DNA of 64,000 nt from Chthoniobacteraceae bacterium (GTDB lineage Bacteria; Verrucomicrobiota; Verrucomicrobiia; Chthoniobacterales; Chthoniobacteraceae): the NCBI GenBank assembly GCA_947449735.1, contig CANFTB010000023.1, positions 1 to 64,000 of the forward strand. Direction: 5' to 3'. The position numbers and the translations under genes are program-made. Of the stretch, positions 63,818 to 64,000 are shown in pieces. The notes beneath the pieces are model-generated. The model saw nothing but the letters and a program-made list of their open reading frames with translations. It did no database searches and had not been told where the DNA came from. Position 1 is the first letter of the stretch; every line of letters starts with the position of its first letter.

Positions 63818-64000
63818 ATGGCTTTCGGATTCTTTAAATCGTTAATCCAGCGTTTTGCCGGCCGGCCGGTGGACTGGGAGGAACTCGAGGAAATGCTGAT
63901 CCGCTCCGACATGGGGGTCCCGATGTCGATGCGGATCCTGAAGCATCTGCAGGAAAACCCCGAGAAAATGACCGCGGAAAAGGTCGTCGAGGTGGCGCGG
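63818..64000 (+). CDS. ftsY: FtsY, SRP receptor (5' part)
   Basis: The first 61 codons of an FtsY-like gene run off the window. The ATG at 63818 gives MAFGFFKSLIQRFAG, an amphipathic lipid-contact helix, then WEELEEMLIRSDMGVPMSM, the N-domain helix of the SRP GTPases. The GTPase domain is outside the window. It follows nusB by 75 bp and would target membrane proteins with SRP. Confidence 0.88.
   Translation, partial: MAFGFFKSLIQRFAGRPVDWEELEEMLIRSDMGVPMSMRILKHLQENPEKMTAEKVVEVAR

Overview
The window looks like a chromosome segment from a GC-rich (around 60% by eye), Gram-negative member of the PVC superphylum, most likely a Verrucomicrobiota of the Opitutae type. The clues are a secreted SGNH + PVC-type dehydrogenase propeller + HEAT + cupredoxin fusion, a Tat-exported Gfo/Idh/MocA oxidoreductase, a TonB-dependent receptor and RND efflux (hence an outer membrane), a ribH-nusB-ftsY cluster, and an enormous surface-type repeat protein. 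The assignment is inference from gene content; there is no rRNA here.

Layout. 1-440: C-terminal tail of a truncated + strand gene made of a 15-bp tandem repeat, then two strong hairpins, one a good terminator. 499-6569 (- strand): the dehydrogenase/cupredoxin fusion, an MFS transporter and a BsuPI-domain secreted protein. 6637-12324 (+): a small SecD-head-like secreted protein, an AEC transporter, then an esterase-like hydrolase overlapping a TonB-dependent receptor. 12378-15396: Tat oxidoreductase (-), tadA (+), sigma-70 factor (-). 15763-45922 (-): an unrecognised 220-aa protein and, upstream of it, one uninterrupted 29.2-kb gene for a 9748-aa secreted protein. 46111-50924 (+): MarR regulator, periplasmic adaptor, RND pump. 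50998-54845 (+): modA, a 55-aa ORF, modB, modC, a gutted MoeB/ThiF-like gene and a squalene-cyclase-repeat protein, mostly with touching or overlapping ends. 54968-57121 (-): glutaredoxin-like protein and ribosomal protein S1. 57504-60848: tRNA-Phe followed by a small, T-richer segment (esterase, ABC exporter) that ends in an imperfect copy of the tRNA 3' end, consistent with a small island. 60857-64000: a REC-HisKA-REC hybrid kinase (-), ribH, nusB and the start of ftsY (+).

The outstanding feature is the giant gene. Its product has a signal peptide, about 56 repeats of ~90-100 aa alternating between two types (A and B), three ligand-binding-type modules (two PA14, one F5/8C discoidin) that sit INSIDE repeat units near the same conserved Trp position, five to six He_PIG domains, about 31 disulfide-free Ig-like domains, and a unique ~190-aa C-terminus with no anchor I recognise. 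DNA-level duplications inside it (a 1.37-kb block in two close copies plus a diverged third, and a four-fold array with a ~564-bp period) show how it grew. I infer an adhesin or extracellular matrix/fibre protein of about 1 MDa.

Other points: a probable tRNA-Phe island, an in-frame internally deleted MoeB-like gene held in a translationally coupled operon, three phased 10-bp repeats upstream of the sigma gene, and a lumazine synthase with altered active-site motifs. All family calls were made by reading motifs without database searches.
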